In this document: piece by piece, positions 1 to 11,224 of the stretch
How the letters are laid out: every line of letters begins with the position of its first letter
How positions within the stretch are numbered: the first letter of the stretch is position 1
From: Tubiluchus corallicola
Lineage: Eukaryota; Priapulida; Priapulimorpha; Priapulimorphida; Tubiluchidae
NCBI GenBank assembly: GCA_030141605.1
Contig: JAQGDQ010000103.1
Location: 113,501 to 177,500, forward strand
Direction: 5' to 3'
Length of the DNA: 64,000 nucleotides
Made by a program: the position numbers and the translations under genes
The notes under the pieces: model-generated
Database searches by the model: none
The model's input: the letters and a program-made list of their open reading frames with translations, nothing else
What the model was told of the DNA's origin: nothing

Positions 1-468
1 AAATACGTCAAGTGTGGGAATTGTTTGCGTATAAAGGGCTTTTCTTTCTTCACGCGGTATCCAAGCTTTGAGCAAATTAATATGGAATTGCTTGACCTGT
101 CTGCTTTTACCTCCAATGATAACGGAGTACACATGTTCTGAGATTTTATCAGCAATCTCATACGGGCCTTTCCAGGTTCGTTCCATCTTTTTACGAGATG
201 TAGGCAATAAGACTAATACCTTCTGTCCTACTTCAAGATTTCGGTACCTAGCTTTCTGGTCATACCAGTCTTTTTGTCCGATTTTAGCTTTTCTCAAAGC
301 TTCGTGTGCCTCCTGAGTTACCGTTTCTAATTTATCAATGATATTGGCAACATAATCATCAATGTCTTGGGGACTAGTAGGTTGGTCACAACCCCAACGT
401 TTCCGAAGAAGAGCCATTGGACCAGTTATTTGGTGTCCATAAACCAACTCAAATGTCCACCATGAACT
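1..468 (-). mobile_element. Ty3/gypsy LTR retrotransposon, C-terminal part of pol (integrase), partial
   Basis: The minus strand is open for 156 codons, from an in-frame stop at 469-471 to base 1, and runs off the window. The translation has the order typical of the end of a Ty3/gypsy integrase: FELVYGH near the start, then a charged helical stretch with QKDWYDQKAR, then the GPY/F-type module (GQKVLVLLPT, then TWKGPYEI about 25 residues on), then QFHINLLKAW. In family terms this part binds DNA and helps place the integrated copy. The catalytic DDE core, RT and RNase H should lie upstream, at higher coordinates, but similarity stops at about 453-468, so the copy is truncated there. The frame has no internal stop, which suggests a fairly young or recently broken copy. 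The family call is firm; the lineage within gypsy cannot be given. Confidence 0.85.
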
Positions 469-1400
469 TTAGCGCAGGTTTTCACGACTCCTCGGATAAT
501 GACGGTAACGGTAGCCACCTCATCAAACCAAAACAACGTACTCAACATAGACCCGTTAGCACTGTAAGCAATGGCTGTTGACAAAAGAAATAGTGACGTC
601 TACTGCACTATAACACCGACGATGCTAATCGACATTTTTGACTGTCTTTTCACAGACATGTGAAAATCAGACGATGGTCATTTTACGTGACCTAGGCCTT
701 TCAACAACGGCCGACTGACTGCCTGGTTGCACGTCTCAGACTATAGCTGTAACGTATGTATCATGTACACTTCATACCTGTACGGGTTTCACACATTTGA
801 AATAAGCCGCGAGTATTGCAGGTATTGCAGAACACAACCACATGACGAGGGGGGTGTTAGTAGGACTCCTACACTACTACACTAATTACGCTAACAATAC
901 AGTACTACTATAGTGACTAATTTAATGTAAGCAAATTACACTAGCAAGTGCTACCGCTATCACTATAAAGAACTTGACTGTGAAATGAAAAGGTGACAAA
1001 CAAGTAAACAAAAATATCGTAAATAATAGATGGTTTGTCACAGGGGGCGGGGTGTTGCAGGTACAAATGTCATGGTCCATTACCTCTTCTCAAGGTAGTA
1101 TATGCATTAGAAGCCACAATATATTAGACTGTAGCTCAACCTCTAGACTACTTTTTCTACTCTGACATTGTATAGGTGGAACTTGTTACGTACACACGTC
1201 TTTGTTACATTTAAAAATTTGACTTATAATTATACTGCTACCTTTTACTGACATTCTGGCTTTTTTCTCGACTCAATATTGGACCAATGTATGCAACAAT
1301 GTATGTATGCATTTTTAGCTTTTTAGTGTAACGTAATAATCTGTAGCACTTATTTTCTAGCACTTTTATTTCAGTAGATTTGTAGAAGTAGTAATTGTAG
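455..1400. other. No recognisable feature; GC-richer unique stretch
   Basis: I see no ORF of note on either strand, no copy of families A-G and no simple repeat apart from short ATGTATGCA words near 1285-1310. It starts exactly where the gypsy pol frame breaks. Its base composition is visibly richer in G and C than most of the window. Confidence 0.4.
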
Positions 1401-1401
1401 A

Positions 1402-1881
1402 CTACAGAAAATTTGTATTTTTGCGGAATAAACTACATAGATATGGGAACGCAACTTTGGTTTGAGCGTATACATTACACCAAGTAAGGTGGCGTTTACC
1501 CAACATCCGGAAGCGTATGCGTATGCGGTTTCCATCTGTGGAACAGCCTGCCGAAGAAATCAATAAAAATCGCTGCAGAAAAAGAATAAGGCATACACAG
1601 GCTGCATTGAAAACATATAAACCGATATTCCGCACTACCCCCCCTCCAAAAAAAACGCATTGGCATCCAAATATATGCTTGTGTATTACGTAAAATGTTT
1701 GAAACAACAAAAAAGCCGAGAGGGGGTGGGCAACTACTGATGTATATAGATATACTGCAAAAATATTTAGTAAATATAACTCTATATTTGAGGGGTGATG
1801 CATCGTGGGCGGTGGTTGCATATAGGGTTGCCTGGTATCAACAAGTGGGACGTGCCACGACATGATATGATCATCCCACAA
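1402..1881 (-). CDS. Hypothetical ORF, 159 codons, function unknown
   Basis: An uninterrupted minus-strand frame from ATG at 1881 to a stop at 1402-1404. The product is rich in hydrophobic residues (for example ILFLQRFLLI) and in Cys and His, with no domain I recognise. Part of the frame crosses a C-run and an A-run at 1638-1660. No splice sites or polyadenylation signal stand out. It is long for a chance frame in AT-rich DNA but has no other support. It may be spurious. Confidence 0.15.
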   Translation of the reverse strand: MWDDHIMSWHVPLVDTRQPYMQPPPTMHHPSNIELYLLNIFAVYLYTSVVAHPLSAFLLFQTFYVIHKHIFGCQCVFFGGGVVRNIGLYVFNAACVCLILFLQRFLLISSAGCSTDGNRIRIRFRMLGKRHLTWCNVYAQTKVAFPYLCSLFRKNTNFL

Positions 1882-1893
1882 TTATAATCTACT

Positions 1894-2160
1894 TATCTTC
1901 TAAAACTAAACATGAAAGAAATATATGACCTGTATTGTCTCCATTCCATGCATCAATATCGTAATTCATATCTTCCAGTAGCTTTTCAGTCATACTTTAG
2001 TCCAGTTTTAAACCAACATAATTATTACACAAGTTATTCGACTGAAAATTATGTACTCTCACTTCCAAAAACAAATATAATGAAACAGTCATCAAAATGT
2101 AATGCTATCAAAGTATGTTTGTCAATTCCTCGTGAAATAAAAAGTCTTAGCTTTTATTAA
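1894..2160 (+). pseudogene. LINE reverse transcriptase, extreme C-terminal relic
   Basis: The translated stretch from 1912 contains the pattern seen at the C-terminus of many non-LTR retrotransposon ORF2 proteins: a YFSPVLNQHNYYT segment (usually H-x-YNTR), then about 20 residues, then SLPKTNIMKQSSKC and IPREIKSLS (usually WN-x-lP-x-x-iKs). The usual WN before the proline is replaced by CLS. A stop follows at 2158-2160. The RT core upstream is missing, so this is a 5'-truncated and mutated remnant. The call rests on pattern recognition of the family, not an alignment. Confidence 0.5.
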
Positions 2161-2596
2161 TTTACTACTACACTTACTACAAGAGTATAATTAATTCACA
2201 ACAACTGAACTTATCATGATTCTGTGCTACTAACAAAGTTTGCTTATAATATGACAATTATAATGTAATGTTAATTCTCAGTTACTATACTATTTGGGGG
2301 AGAACCCGATAGCATAATGCTCCTTCCTCTTCCTCACAGTGAGTCACCTGACAATATTTCCTACTAAATGTATATGTCATATATAATGTATTATTCACTG
2401 TGAAGCAAACAAACAACAAAAAAATTAAACCGTGTTTATGACAAAGTCATAAACTTAAGATTCCGCATTATGATCTAAATTGCAACTGTTGACTGTGAAA
2501 AATCTTTGCCGACTTTATCTGTGTTTCAAGATCATAATTTTGCTATTGCTGAATTCTCCGTGCTTGATTACCTATGAAATGCATTTATTGCAATCC

Positions 2597-2990
2597 CATT
2601 TTAACACTTTCGCCTATGTCGCGTGGCCTGGCCACACCTACTTTCCCAAAAATCCTTAGTGCACCACCTACGCCTACCTATACGTGCAATAACATAGGAT
2701 TCTAGTCAAATACTTAAGTGGTGTTGAGTGACAAAGTTATTCTCCATATTATTCACATTTTGGCTCCTGCTAACCTTTGACCCAGAGGCCACCATTCCTA
2801 CACCGTTTTGTGGCTACCTATGTTAGGGTGTCTACCCTGCAAGATTCATGACTCTAGCTCTGATAGTTACGGAGTTATTGATCAAACCCCATTTTAACAA
2901 TTTTGCCCACACGTGCCCTGGCCACGCCCACTTTTTTGAAAAACACTGAATGCACTTCTACACTCACCCGCCTACCCACATAAGTTCTGA
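2597..2990. repeat. Diverged tandem pair, about 290 bp apart, with GGCCACGCCCAC-type core
   Basis: Two blocks match: 2597-2690 and 2887-2985. Each runs from CCCATTTTAACA through a TGGCCAC core to CACC(C)xCCTAC-rich sequence. The second core reads CCTGGCCACGCCCACTTTTT. No coding frame. It looks like two units of an old dispersed tandem repeat. Confidence 0.5.
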
Positions 2991-3623
2991 ACAACTGGCG
3001 ATGTCGTAGCCTAACCGACTTTGTAGTTTATTTTACTATTACTGAACGAATGTTGCCTACAGTGTAAACGTAAAAATTAGAATCATAGTTAATAAGATTT
3101 GCATATTCAACTATTTTTGACACCAAGCAACAGTGTCGAGCTAAAATTAACACTAACTAAAAGCTATATTAAAATATGAACATGAATATACAAATTTGCG
3201 TATACATATACACATGAATAAACATATATTAGTATAAATGACTTTGCGAAATTATACGAACAAATACGAAAATATGTTCATGAAGATACAAAGTTCTTTT
3301 GTAATTTATGACAGTGATAACTTACCTACACCTCAAAAACTCAATAAGCACAGAACCGGAAAACAACAGACGTTATACATTCAGCCAACGCCATTAGTTG
3401 TCATAAAAACTGAAAGTCAGTCAGTTCTGATAACAGCTAAATTGAATAGTATGTTAAGCAGCCATTCAAAACTTGTTCTATACAGAACGACTCGGAGGTT
3501 ATTTATGAAAGGAACTCGTTTGATCATTGTCTAATTTATTACAGAATTTAATTAAGTGCCAACAATAACTGGAAGGTTGAAATACGAACAACCTGAACGG
3601 GTAAAATGTGGCTTCTGAGAAGA
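2991..3623. other. No supported feature
   Basis: AT-rich. A 98-codon frame at 3238-3534 (+) has no recognisable domain, a biased Thr/Lys/Ser/Ile composition and no splice or promoter support, so I do not call it a gene. Confidence 0.3.
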
Positions 3624-3934
3624 ATCTGTTAAAGGTGAAGAAAGGAAAATTTTAAAGTAAGTTTCCAAAAGACTTTCCATACAAAGTTATAAGACTTATC
3701 ATTACGCTTCCTCTGTTTGAAAGACCTTTAAAACTAGAAAAGAAAATTCTTAGTAATTTATAATTTTTGCACCAACTGGTACTATGTCAGCGCATCGCCA
3801 TCTCAGTGTGCACCACTGGCTCACCAAAACATATTACTGGTCTTATTGACAACATAAAGTAATTTAAACTTTTGCTTAGTTCGAGAAGAGCGTGCTACCA
3901 ATGCTCTGATTTTTTTCAGATTTTACGCAATGTT
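3624..3934 (+). mobile_element. Family F short element, copy 1
   Basis: Begins GTTAAAGGTGAAGAAAGG and shares a long stretch with 43505-43925: TTATCATTACGCTT, GAAAAGAAAATTCTTA, then CCATCTCAGTGTGCA. It ends against the next F copy at 3934/3935, again at TTAAAGG. It carries no ORF and so cannot be autonomous. Confidence 0.65.
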
Positions 3935-4250
3935 AAAGGACAAGAAAAGGAGTACCTGAGGTAGGTTTAAGAAAATTCGCTTTCAAAATTATATTACTTT
4001 ACAGCATTTTTATACATATATCGTACCCGCATTAAAAGGAATTTTTGTTTGTTTTCATTTTAGATCTCTCACAATACTGTTGCGATGGCGCCATTACATG
4101 ACGTCACCTACGCAAACGTAAATCAGGGGAAGATAGGGCAATGTTAAATTATGTCCCATGCAAATATATATTACTTTGCATCTCACTTAACTAGAAATAT
4201 TAATTTAAAATGTTCATGCCAATTAGTAAAATGTTACTTGAAACTGATTG
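3935..4250 (+). mobile_element. Family F short element, copy 2 (GTACCTGAGGTAGG subtype)
   Basis: Starts TTAAAGGACAAGAAAAGG directly abutting copy 1. The body (AATTATATTACTTTA, TTTTTGTTTGTTTTCATTTTAGAT, TACATGACGTCA, CGTAAATCAGGGGAAGA) matches 56346-56525 closely. The right end is not clear. Confidence 0.6.
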
Positions 4251-4574
4251 CGCCACTCCAAATCCGGTTTAAGTTTTGGATTTGCTAATCAAAATTGGGA
4301 ACAATATTGTCAGAACAATTTATAAAGCCGACATTCCCGATAAATACTTTAAAAAAGTCATTGGAAATGGTACTTAGTTGCTGGCTGTAGATGATTTCCT
4401 AACATTCCTGAGTATATCGACTTCTTAAGAATAATGCCTGAGCAAGAATTTACGTTGAAATGCGCATGTAATGTTTTCAAATTTCGGCTTTCAGTCTTCC
4501 GCAGACCAATTTGTGTCGTAGCAGAATCGTCGAAGCAAACCACGAAAATAAAATAGACAGAATCTCTCATTCGA

Positions 4575-4698
4575 TTACCATGGAAACGGGAGACACCGTC
4601 TACTTTAGCTGCGTGGTTACCATGGAAACGGGAAACACCGTCTACTTTAGCTGCATGGTTACCATGGAAATGGGGCACCGGCTATTTTTGCTGGGTGG
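4575..4698. repeat. 42 bp minisatellite, about 3 copies
   Basis: Unit TTACCATGGAAACGGGA-x-ACACCGTCTACTTTAGCTGC(G/A)TGG, repeated at 42 bp; the third copy is diverged. Because 42 is a multiple of three, frames stay open across it on both strands, which explains the short ORFs here. Confidence 0.85.
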
Positions 4699-4699
4699 T

Positions 4700-7690
4700 C
4701 ACACGATCTCTTTTAATCTCCAGAAGAATCAAGTTCTTGCTTGCTTTTCGTTGACCTTCATAATATGGTTAAAAGTGATTTGACTGTGACATGAAGAGGA
4801 AAAAATCTCTAACTCCTCTGTATCCAAACTGAGATTTAGCTTAGGCTCAGTATGCATTAGCTTTTGGGCGTATTCACACAAGGAAGAGTGTAAATACGAT
4901 CGAACCATTTCTCCCAGCTACCCTGTATTTCACTTAGTTGCAAAATATCAAGTTTTGCTTTGTAAGTTATGCTGTAAGGCACATCAAAACTTGCTTAATG
5001 GATGTGAAGATAGATGTATCGTTAGCAATATCAATATTATTTACATATTATATTACATAAATACAGTATATGTAACATATATATTTATTTATTTGCATTA
5101 AAATGACCCTTGGGTTCAAATTACATATACTGTATGTATGTACATATGAATGTATATAACAGGAAAAAATCCCAGTGGCAGGAATTTAAAAAGAAAACTT
5201 GTGTAATGCTCTTTCAAAACAGCACGGTGTAGTGTTCTCACAGGTACGTATAAGGAAAAAGGAGAATTGGACCAAAGGTGTACAAAATTACATTTCTTGA
5301 CTTTACATTTCATAACATATTAATCACAGATTATGCGGCACAGAAAAAAATCAGCAAGAGAAAAACGCCAAACAGTACTAATATTACAGCACTAAAAGCA
5401 CCACTTATACAGTTTATATGACAAATGCTAAGTGTACTTCTTTGCTGCTTACTGATGCAAACCTATAGTGTTGCTAGTCATGTGTCCTTAGTAACGCTTT
5501 GCATTCTTATGCATTTTCTTAATAACTGTAGAACAAAGAAATTTCAAATATAATTTGCAACAACAACTAGTGTTAATTTTTTTTACATTGTGAGCTACCT
5601 AATTAAACGAGTATTTACTTATATAAACTATATTTAAACAAGTAGTAAGACAAAGTAGTCAGTAAGTGACAAAAATTGGTAGTTACACCTATAAACAGGG
5701 CCGGATTTATGACCTTTTTGGGCCCCTAGGCTAACGAAACTATGGCCCTCCAGACGGAGCCACCTTCTAACTCGCCAACACTCGTCTTCCTAAAATACCG
5801 TTTCTTTATTAACCGCAGCTGGAAAACCGTGAATAAAAAAGAAAAATATATTTATATACAGAACACTGTACTTACTGGTGTTTTAAATTGCTGTAAGAAA
5901 AGAGAAACAATTATGTGCAATGCTACCATATATGTTTTACATATTTACATACACAAACACATTAACAACAGTGCAGACAAACAAACAATAATAATAAGTG
6001 TAATTATCCATTTCTAAGTAAGCCGTCTAGAAAGGGGAGGTGGGAGGGGTAATGTATCCGCTCTCTATTATACAGTATCTACACAGTTAGGACGCGAAAA
6101 AGCTTTTATAACATTCGACATTCATATATGCCTAAAATAGGTAAATTACAAGAGTAAGGTCACGTACGCCATAAACATTACATTTACAAGGTCGGAACCG
6201 GTCAGGATTGCATTCTAGTTATACACACGGCTTCGGCAATTCTTTGAAGTTAATCACGACTGTTTTACACCTGCAACGGTCCGTGACATTCATACTGATA
6301 TACCCACTTTTATGGCCTCAACTTTTAATGTCCAATGAATATCGTGTGTGTGTGCCACGATCACCCAGTTTATGCTGGCATTTTTTTCGATTTTTGGAAG
6401 CCATTGCAATGTTTAAAAGTTGCTGTCGTTAACATTAAAAAAGTACAAAAATCGGCCAGTTTTAAAACTGTGACTGAAACAATAGCTTGTACTACATGTA
6501 TAGTACTATTTTCTTTTCTTTTTTCTTTTTTTATTTCATTTCACGACAAATAAAAAGTAAACAATATACATTAAAACTTCTGCTACAACTTCTACTACAA
6601 AAGATTTGCTTTACAAGATCCCGCTTGTCTGCTCATTTTCTCATGATAGAAAGAGGGAGATGGAATAGGTTACTCAGGAAGGCGCGCCTCTGTGTCTGCA
6701 GAAAAACAATTTGGGCTTTAGTAACATACAGTCATTATATAACAGTGTGGATCAACATAATCTGATGCATTTTATTTACGAGTGTTTTAACATTTTCAAG
6801 AAATTATGTTTTAACTAACCCAACTTGCAGTTTTTGAAATTAATTTTAACTGTTGTGATTGGACTGTCACCACTCAATAAATTTACTACTAGTTTTACTA
6901 CTACTATAACCCCCACAATAGTACACGTATAGCCATAAAAACACCTCGTTTTTGTTCTTTGGTAGAAACGTAGAACGAGCTGCTAAAAATTCTACCGTTT
7001 TTTGATGATTTCGACAGCATTTGGACAGACGTGACTAGATAAAGGTCGAATGTGTGAACGTGCCCTAATTTGGCAACGCAAATGTTTGTAATTAGAAACA
7101 ACTGCGAATGAAAAACACACGAGCCCTTGATGAAATCTTAAACTGTTCGTGCACGCATTGCGCATGCGGTTTTTTAATTACGTAAAAGCTTGCCAGATCT
7201 TCTTTGTGCAAATGCGCGAATTAAAAGCTTGGCAATTTAGGCGAACATATTGTAAAAACCAGCATGCCGTCAACCGCCTATTCATCAACTAGGTCTTTCA
7301 AACAGCCATTCAATCTCTCACGCGTTCTTTTTTATTATAGCGCAACTTTGCCTGCTATTCTGTTATGACTGCTCTTGCTGAAAAGTGTTATTTTTCACAA
7401 TAGAAAGCTCTCGTTTCTGGCCATAATGTATGTGAAATGCAAAACGCATTTGCAAGATAAACCCAACGGGCGTCAGGTGTCATGTCTTTATTTTTAATGA
7501 CGGCTACAACACAATTGTAATGTATATCATTCAGCAGTGTGCGTTTACGGAAATTCCGAAGAGCATCACATCGAAGAAGAAATTTTAGCAGAAAGTAGAA
7601 ATGAGAGATATTAATGTGGGATTTTGGTTTATTTTCCAAAATATTGAGGAATGGTATGCCTTGCCGCAGATGAAAATGAAACGTGAATGC
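4700..7690. other. AT-rich interval without a supported gene
   Basis: Only short frames with biased composition occur. Bases 5696-5756 look like a transposon terminus (separate entry). Short ATATAT, TATGTATG and TTTCTTTT tracts are present. I see no RNA gene and no A-G family copy. Confidence 0.4.
5696..5756. mobile_element. Possible transposon terminus (CAGGGCCGGATTTATG ... GGGCCCCTAGGC)
   Basis: The words CAGGGCCGGATTTATG and TTTTTGGGCCCCTAGGCT within 60 bases resemble termini of dispersed DNA elements seen in many animal genomes. No matching second end is visible nearby. The call rests on word similarity only. Confidence 0.3.
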
Positions 7691-7704
7691 GGTCTGTTGA
7701 TTAG

Positions 7705-7790
7705 AGGAAAAAGCAACATATTTTTTCATATCCTATCCCATTTTGAAATACGAAAAAAGGTATACATTTTAACACCTAGAATTTTTCCTT
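7705..7790 (-). mobile_element. Family E terminal fragment
   Basis: TTTTTTCATATCCTATCCCATTTTG followed by GGTATACATTTTAACACCTA matches the inner end of the full E copy at 53555-53615. Only this end is present. Confidence 0.45.
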
Positions 7791-7856
7791 ATTGTTCGAT
7801 TTTGTGCGCATTCTTTCCATGAATTCACATCAGTGTCAGTTGATTTAGTAACTGTG

Positions 7857-8377
7857 AGTAAAGGAAAGGTCAAGCCTTCTGAGAAGTTAGGATTTAGTTA
7901 TAAAAGTGTGATAAATGCCTCGTGTAATTAGTAAAATAACCTTAAAGTCGCGGACATTTCACGCTTGGGCGCTAACATTTTGAACACAAGTATTTCCACC
8001 AATGACGTCATTCATCGACAGGAGAAAAGCAGCGCACTGCTCTGTGTACTGTGTCAAAAGTATAGTAAGTTCTTAAGCAAGCTAGGTAGTTAATTTTGTG
8101 ATACTTTTGCGTAAACTTTAGACAAACTGCAGACGTTTGAATTAGTCACGAAGCCATTTACGGAAAGTCACGATGCACTTACGAAGTCACGAAGTCCACC
8201 AGTTACAAGTGAATGGCGGCGGCCACAGCGCTTCAAAATTTCTGTACAGCGGTAGTGTAAACTAACGTTAAGCTTTACAGACAGTTTTCCCGAACTTCTT
8301 TGTTGTGTTTTTCTAAGTTTAGGTGTTAGCAGTCAAATAAACCCAACATGTTAATTTAATGACGTCTCTTTTCATTT
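7857..8377 (+). mobile_element. Family B short element
   Basis: Starts AAAGGAAAGGTCAAGCCTTCTGAG, carries the B markers TTTCACGCTTGGGCGC, CCAATGACGTCATTCATCGAC, AAACTGCAGA-x-GTTTGAATTAG, ACGGAAAGTCACGATG and GATAACAG/GTCAAATAAACCCAACAT, and ends GACGTCTCTTTTCATTTAAA. It is non-coding and non-autonomous. Confidence 0.75.
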
Positions 8378-8439
8378 AAATGCGATCTTTTCAGCGCTTT
8401 GTCTTACAGTTTATCAAAGCAAACCAGACGATTGTGTAG

Positions 8440-8947
8440 ACATTAAGTATGCTCAAAATAAAGTATGCTCTAAAATACTGAAAACTGCAACAGCTTTTTT
8501 AAAATCAAAGCTTAGAATGTAATAATAATACCACGGATAGTTAAATTTCGTTAAACTTTCAAAGCTACGTGCGGCTCAGCGAATCCGTTAAGACTGGAAT
8601 TGCACCTTTTTGTCACATTCGCGTGACCGACAAACAGAAGGCGGTACCGTGATAAGCATGGTCATGAACAGCAGTGTTATTTTCTGACGTCAGTGTGACG
8701 TAAGCTCATTTTCGTGACATCACATCACATAGCAATGTTCGTTTACACAACGTGCTTGGCGCGCAGGGAAAACGCTTACCCTTACTGTGGTTAGTCGTCT
8801 GTGACGTAAGCGATGCTGTGTTCGGTTGCCGTTAATTAACTTTTCAAATATCAAAAACATTACTAACTTTTGTAGGCAAAATGTATATTTTGGACAGTAA
8901 ATTAAAACAAGATTGAGTCTAATCAATTGTTCAGTTTTCCTTTAAAA
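8440..8947 (-). mobile_element. Family D short element, minus orientation
   Basis: Read on the minus strand it starts near TTTAAAGGAAAACTGAACAAT, then matches the D copies at 9480 and 38088: ATTAGACTCAATCTTGTTTTA, GTTAATTAACGGCAACCGAACACAG, then GATTCGCTGAGCCGCACGTAGC. It lies head to head with the plus-strand copy at 9480-9840. Confidence 0.65.
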
Positions 8948-8998
8948 AGTATTGTGTAAGCCTGCAGGTTTTTCTCATGACTGTATGACTTTTTCACC

Positions 8999-9211
8999 AT
9001 GACTCAGCTGGATAATTTTAAGTCAAAGCTTCAAGGACGGGAAAAATTGCCCCAAGTTAGCGACTGGACGTTGGCAACGCGCATCTGTCACAACCTTGTT
9101 AGACAAGAGATCGATTTTCGTCTCCGTCTCGTTAAAGCGATGATTAGAAACCTAACGAGGAAGATTAGTGTAACTATGCAGATAATGAATTTTACTTCTA
9201 ACGCCGTCTAG
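8999..9211 (+). CDS. Hypothetical 70-codon ORF between two inverted D elements
   Basis: The frame starts ATGACTCAGCTGG and codes for a basic, amphipathic-looking peptide (LVRQEIDFRLRLVKAMIRNL is typical). After the stop at 9209-9211 the same frame continues sensibly (REIRELGNLKFDNLISIDE) to another stop, so a longer frame may be broken here. It is the only unique sequence between the inverted D copies. No known domain is evident, so it could be a relic of element or host sequence. Weak support. Confidence 0.25.
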   Translation: MTQLDNFKSKLQGREKLPQVSDWTLATRICHNLVRQEIDFRLRLVKAMIRNLTRKISVTMQIMNFTSNAV

Positions 9212-9479
9212 CGAGAAATTAGAGAGCTAGGAAATTTGAAATTTGACAATTTGATAAGCATCGACGAGACACCGCAATATCAGTTATAAAAAGACGTGTT
9301 ATTAAAGTAATGGTTCCCGGTGCTCTGTTTTAAAGATTTCTTCATATAATTGAGGATAGTCGATATACCAGACCTAAAACTCTTGTTGATATGAGAAAAT
9401 GTGCTTTGCGTAAGAATGGATGTAAGAAGATGAATTTTATTTTAGTATGCAATGCAGTGTTTACTGTCAGGAAAGGACT

Positions 9480-9840
9480 GTGTTCTTGAACGAAAACCAG
9501 ACGATTGATTAGACTAAATTTTCATTTTAATTTACTGTTCAAAATATACATTTTCTTGCATACAAAAGCTAGCAGTTGTTTCGAATATTTGAATAATTAC
9601 CTTGGAAAGTTAATTAACGGCAACCGAACACAGCTGTCGCTTACGTGACAAATTAACCACAGCTTTCAAGCACGTTTGCATAAGCGAAGATAAGATGCCG
9701 ATGTGATGTCACGAAAATGGGCTCTACGCAACGCTGTCATTACAGACGAACATTACAGTTCATGTCGGCCACGGGAATGTGTCAGAAAGGCGCCATTGCC
9801 AGTCTTAGTAGATTCGCTGAGCCTGGCGTAGCTTTGAATT
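9480..9840 (+). mobile_element. Family D short element, plus orientation
   Basis: Begins AACGAAAACCAGACGATTGATTAG; its body has AAAGTTAATTAACGGCAACC, CACAGCT-x-TCGCTTACG, GTCACGAAAATGGGCTCTACG and CGCCATTGCCAGTCTTAGTAG, and it ends GCGTAGCTTTGAATTT. The D end words (AAACC(G/A)GACGATTGATTAG) resemble those of family E. A (TA)n run follows at 9841-9858. Confidence 0.7.
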
Positions 9841-10184
9841 TATATATATATATATATAAATGTATATCGTCTGCACTTAAAAAGAGCCCTATATTTGTAG
9901 GGACGTGTCCCTGTATGCGTTGTTTGTTTAAGCTTATGATCTGTTAACTGTATTTGTGTTTACATTTGTGAAAAAAAGAGTTTATTATATATTATAATTT
10001 CAGAAAAAACAGTATTGCTAATGATATTAAACTTCCTCGCAAAATGGAAAAATACAAGAGTGTAAAATTTCTCATTTCACAAGGGTTGAAACTGAAATCT
10101 TACGTGGACAAAAACTGAATATGAGAAAATAAAAATTTTTTTCAAAATGTTTCATACGTACACAACAAACGTATACCTGAGGTA

Positions 10185-10265
10185 CTGTGTGTGTGAGAGA
10201 GAGGGTTTGCGTTTGTGCGTGGATGCGAGTGCGTGTGCGTGTATGCGGGTGTGTTGTGCGTGTGC
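10185..10265. repeat. GT/GA-rich imperfect simple repeat
   Basis: A run of GTGTGTGTGAGAGAGAGGG and then GTGCGTG/GTGTATGCG words. The minus-strand ORF that crosses it has a His/Ala/Arg-rich product and is an artefact of the repeat. Confidence 0.7.
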
Positions 10266-10318
10266 TAGTACGCGAGGGTTCTGGTAGGGATCCACAAACT
10301 TTCCTGTCTTACCAGGGC

Positions 10319-10852
10319 GAAGGACAATAGAAGTCATATAGCATGTTGGGTTTATTTTACTGTTATCACTTAAACTTAGAAAAATATAAGAAATAAATTT
10401 GCAAACAAGCCGATAAAGCATGAAGTTAATTTATAGTACTGCTATAAAGAAATTTTCAGGCGCTGTGGTAGCCGCCATTCTCTTGAAAATTATGACGTAA
10501 CTGGGGGACTTCGTGACTTTCCGTAAGCGCGTGCTGCTTAAACTGATTCAAACTTCTACGCCTCACGTAATGTTCACGGAAGAATATCACGAATCTGGCT
10601 ATTTAATTTTTTGTAAAAACTTATACTTTTGATGGAAACCGACGGTGTGCTGCTTTTCTTCAGTCGATGAAACTCGTCTTTGGTGGAAAAATGGGCGTTC
10701 AAAATGGGAGCGCCTAGGCGTGAAATGAACGGGACTTTAATGTGAATTACATGAAGCAATTTTCACACTTTCATTACTAAATTCTTCTTCTAACATTTTT
10801 CGCGAACAGTAAAATAGCACTAACTTCCCCGAAGGCTTGCCTTTTTCTTTAA
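10319..10852 (-). mobile_element. Family B short element, minus orientation
   Basis: On the plus strand: CATGTTGGGTTTATTTTACTGTTATCACTTAAACTTAG, then GGTAGCCGCCATTCTCTTGAAAATTATGACGTAACTG, then AAAATGGGAGCGCCTAGGCGTGAAATG, ending GGCTTGCCTTTTTCTTTAA. This is the reverse complement of B, with a changed segment at about 10565-10680. Confidence 0.65.
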
Positions 10853-11224
10853 ACGTTCACAACAGGTTAATTCACGCTAATTATGTTCTGCAATTACATA
10901 AAAAACTTTACGTAGCATATTTTGCTTTTATTTTCCTTGACAGATACGTGTCGACTCAAACTTCAATTTTCTTAACGTTAGTGACTTTTAGGGCATTGAC
11001 ACACATCCAACTAGGGTTGGACAAACCTACAATTTTAGGTAGTTTTAACTTCACCACTGGATACCTATTCTCATTTTAAATATTCTAGTAGTTTTTGCAG
11101 CAAATCGTAAAGATACACGTTTGTGACATGACATCAACTGAAAATGTATTTCTTTATTCAGCGATTCCAGTCGATTACAACCTGCGAATGCAGGTTAACT
11201 ATATTATTAAAGAATGCAAAAGTG

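Noticed and set aside
7388-7729. 113-codon minus frame and overlapping plus frame
   Set aside because: They overlap each other and an E fragment; no domain, no splice support.
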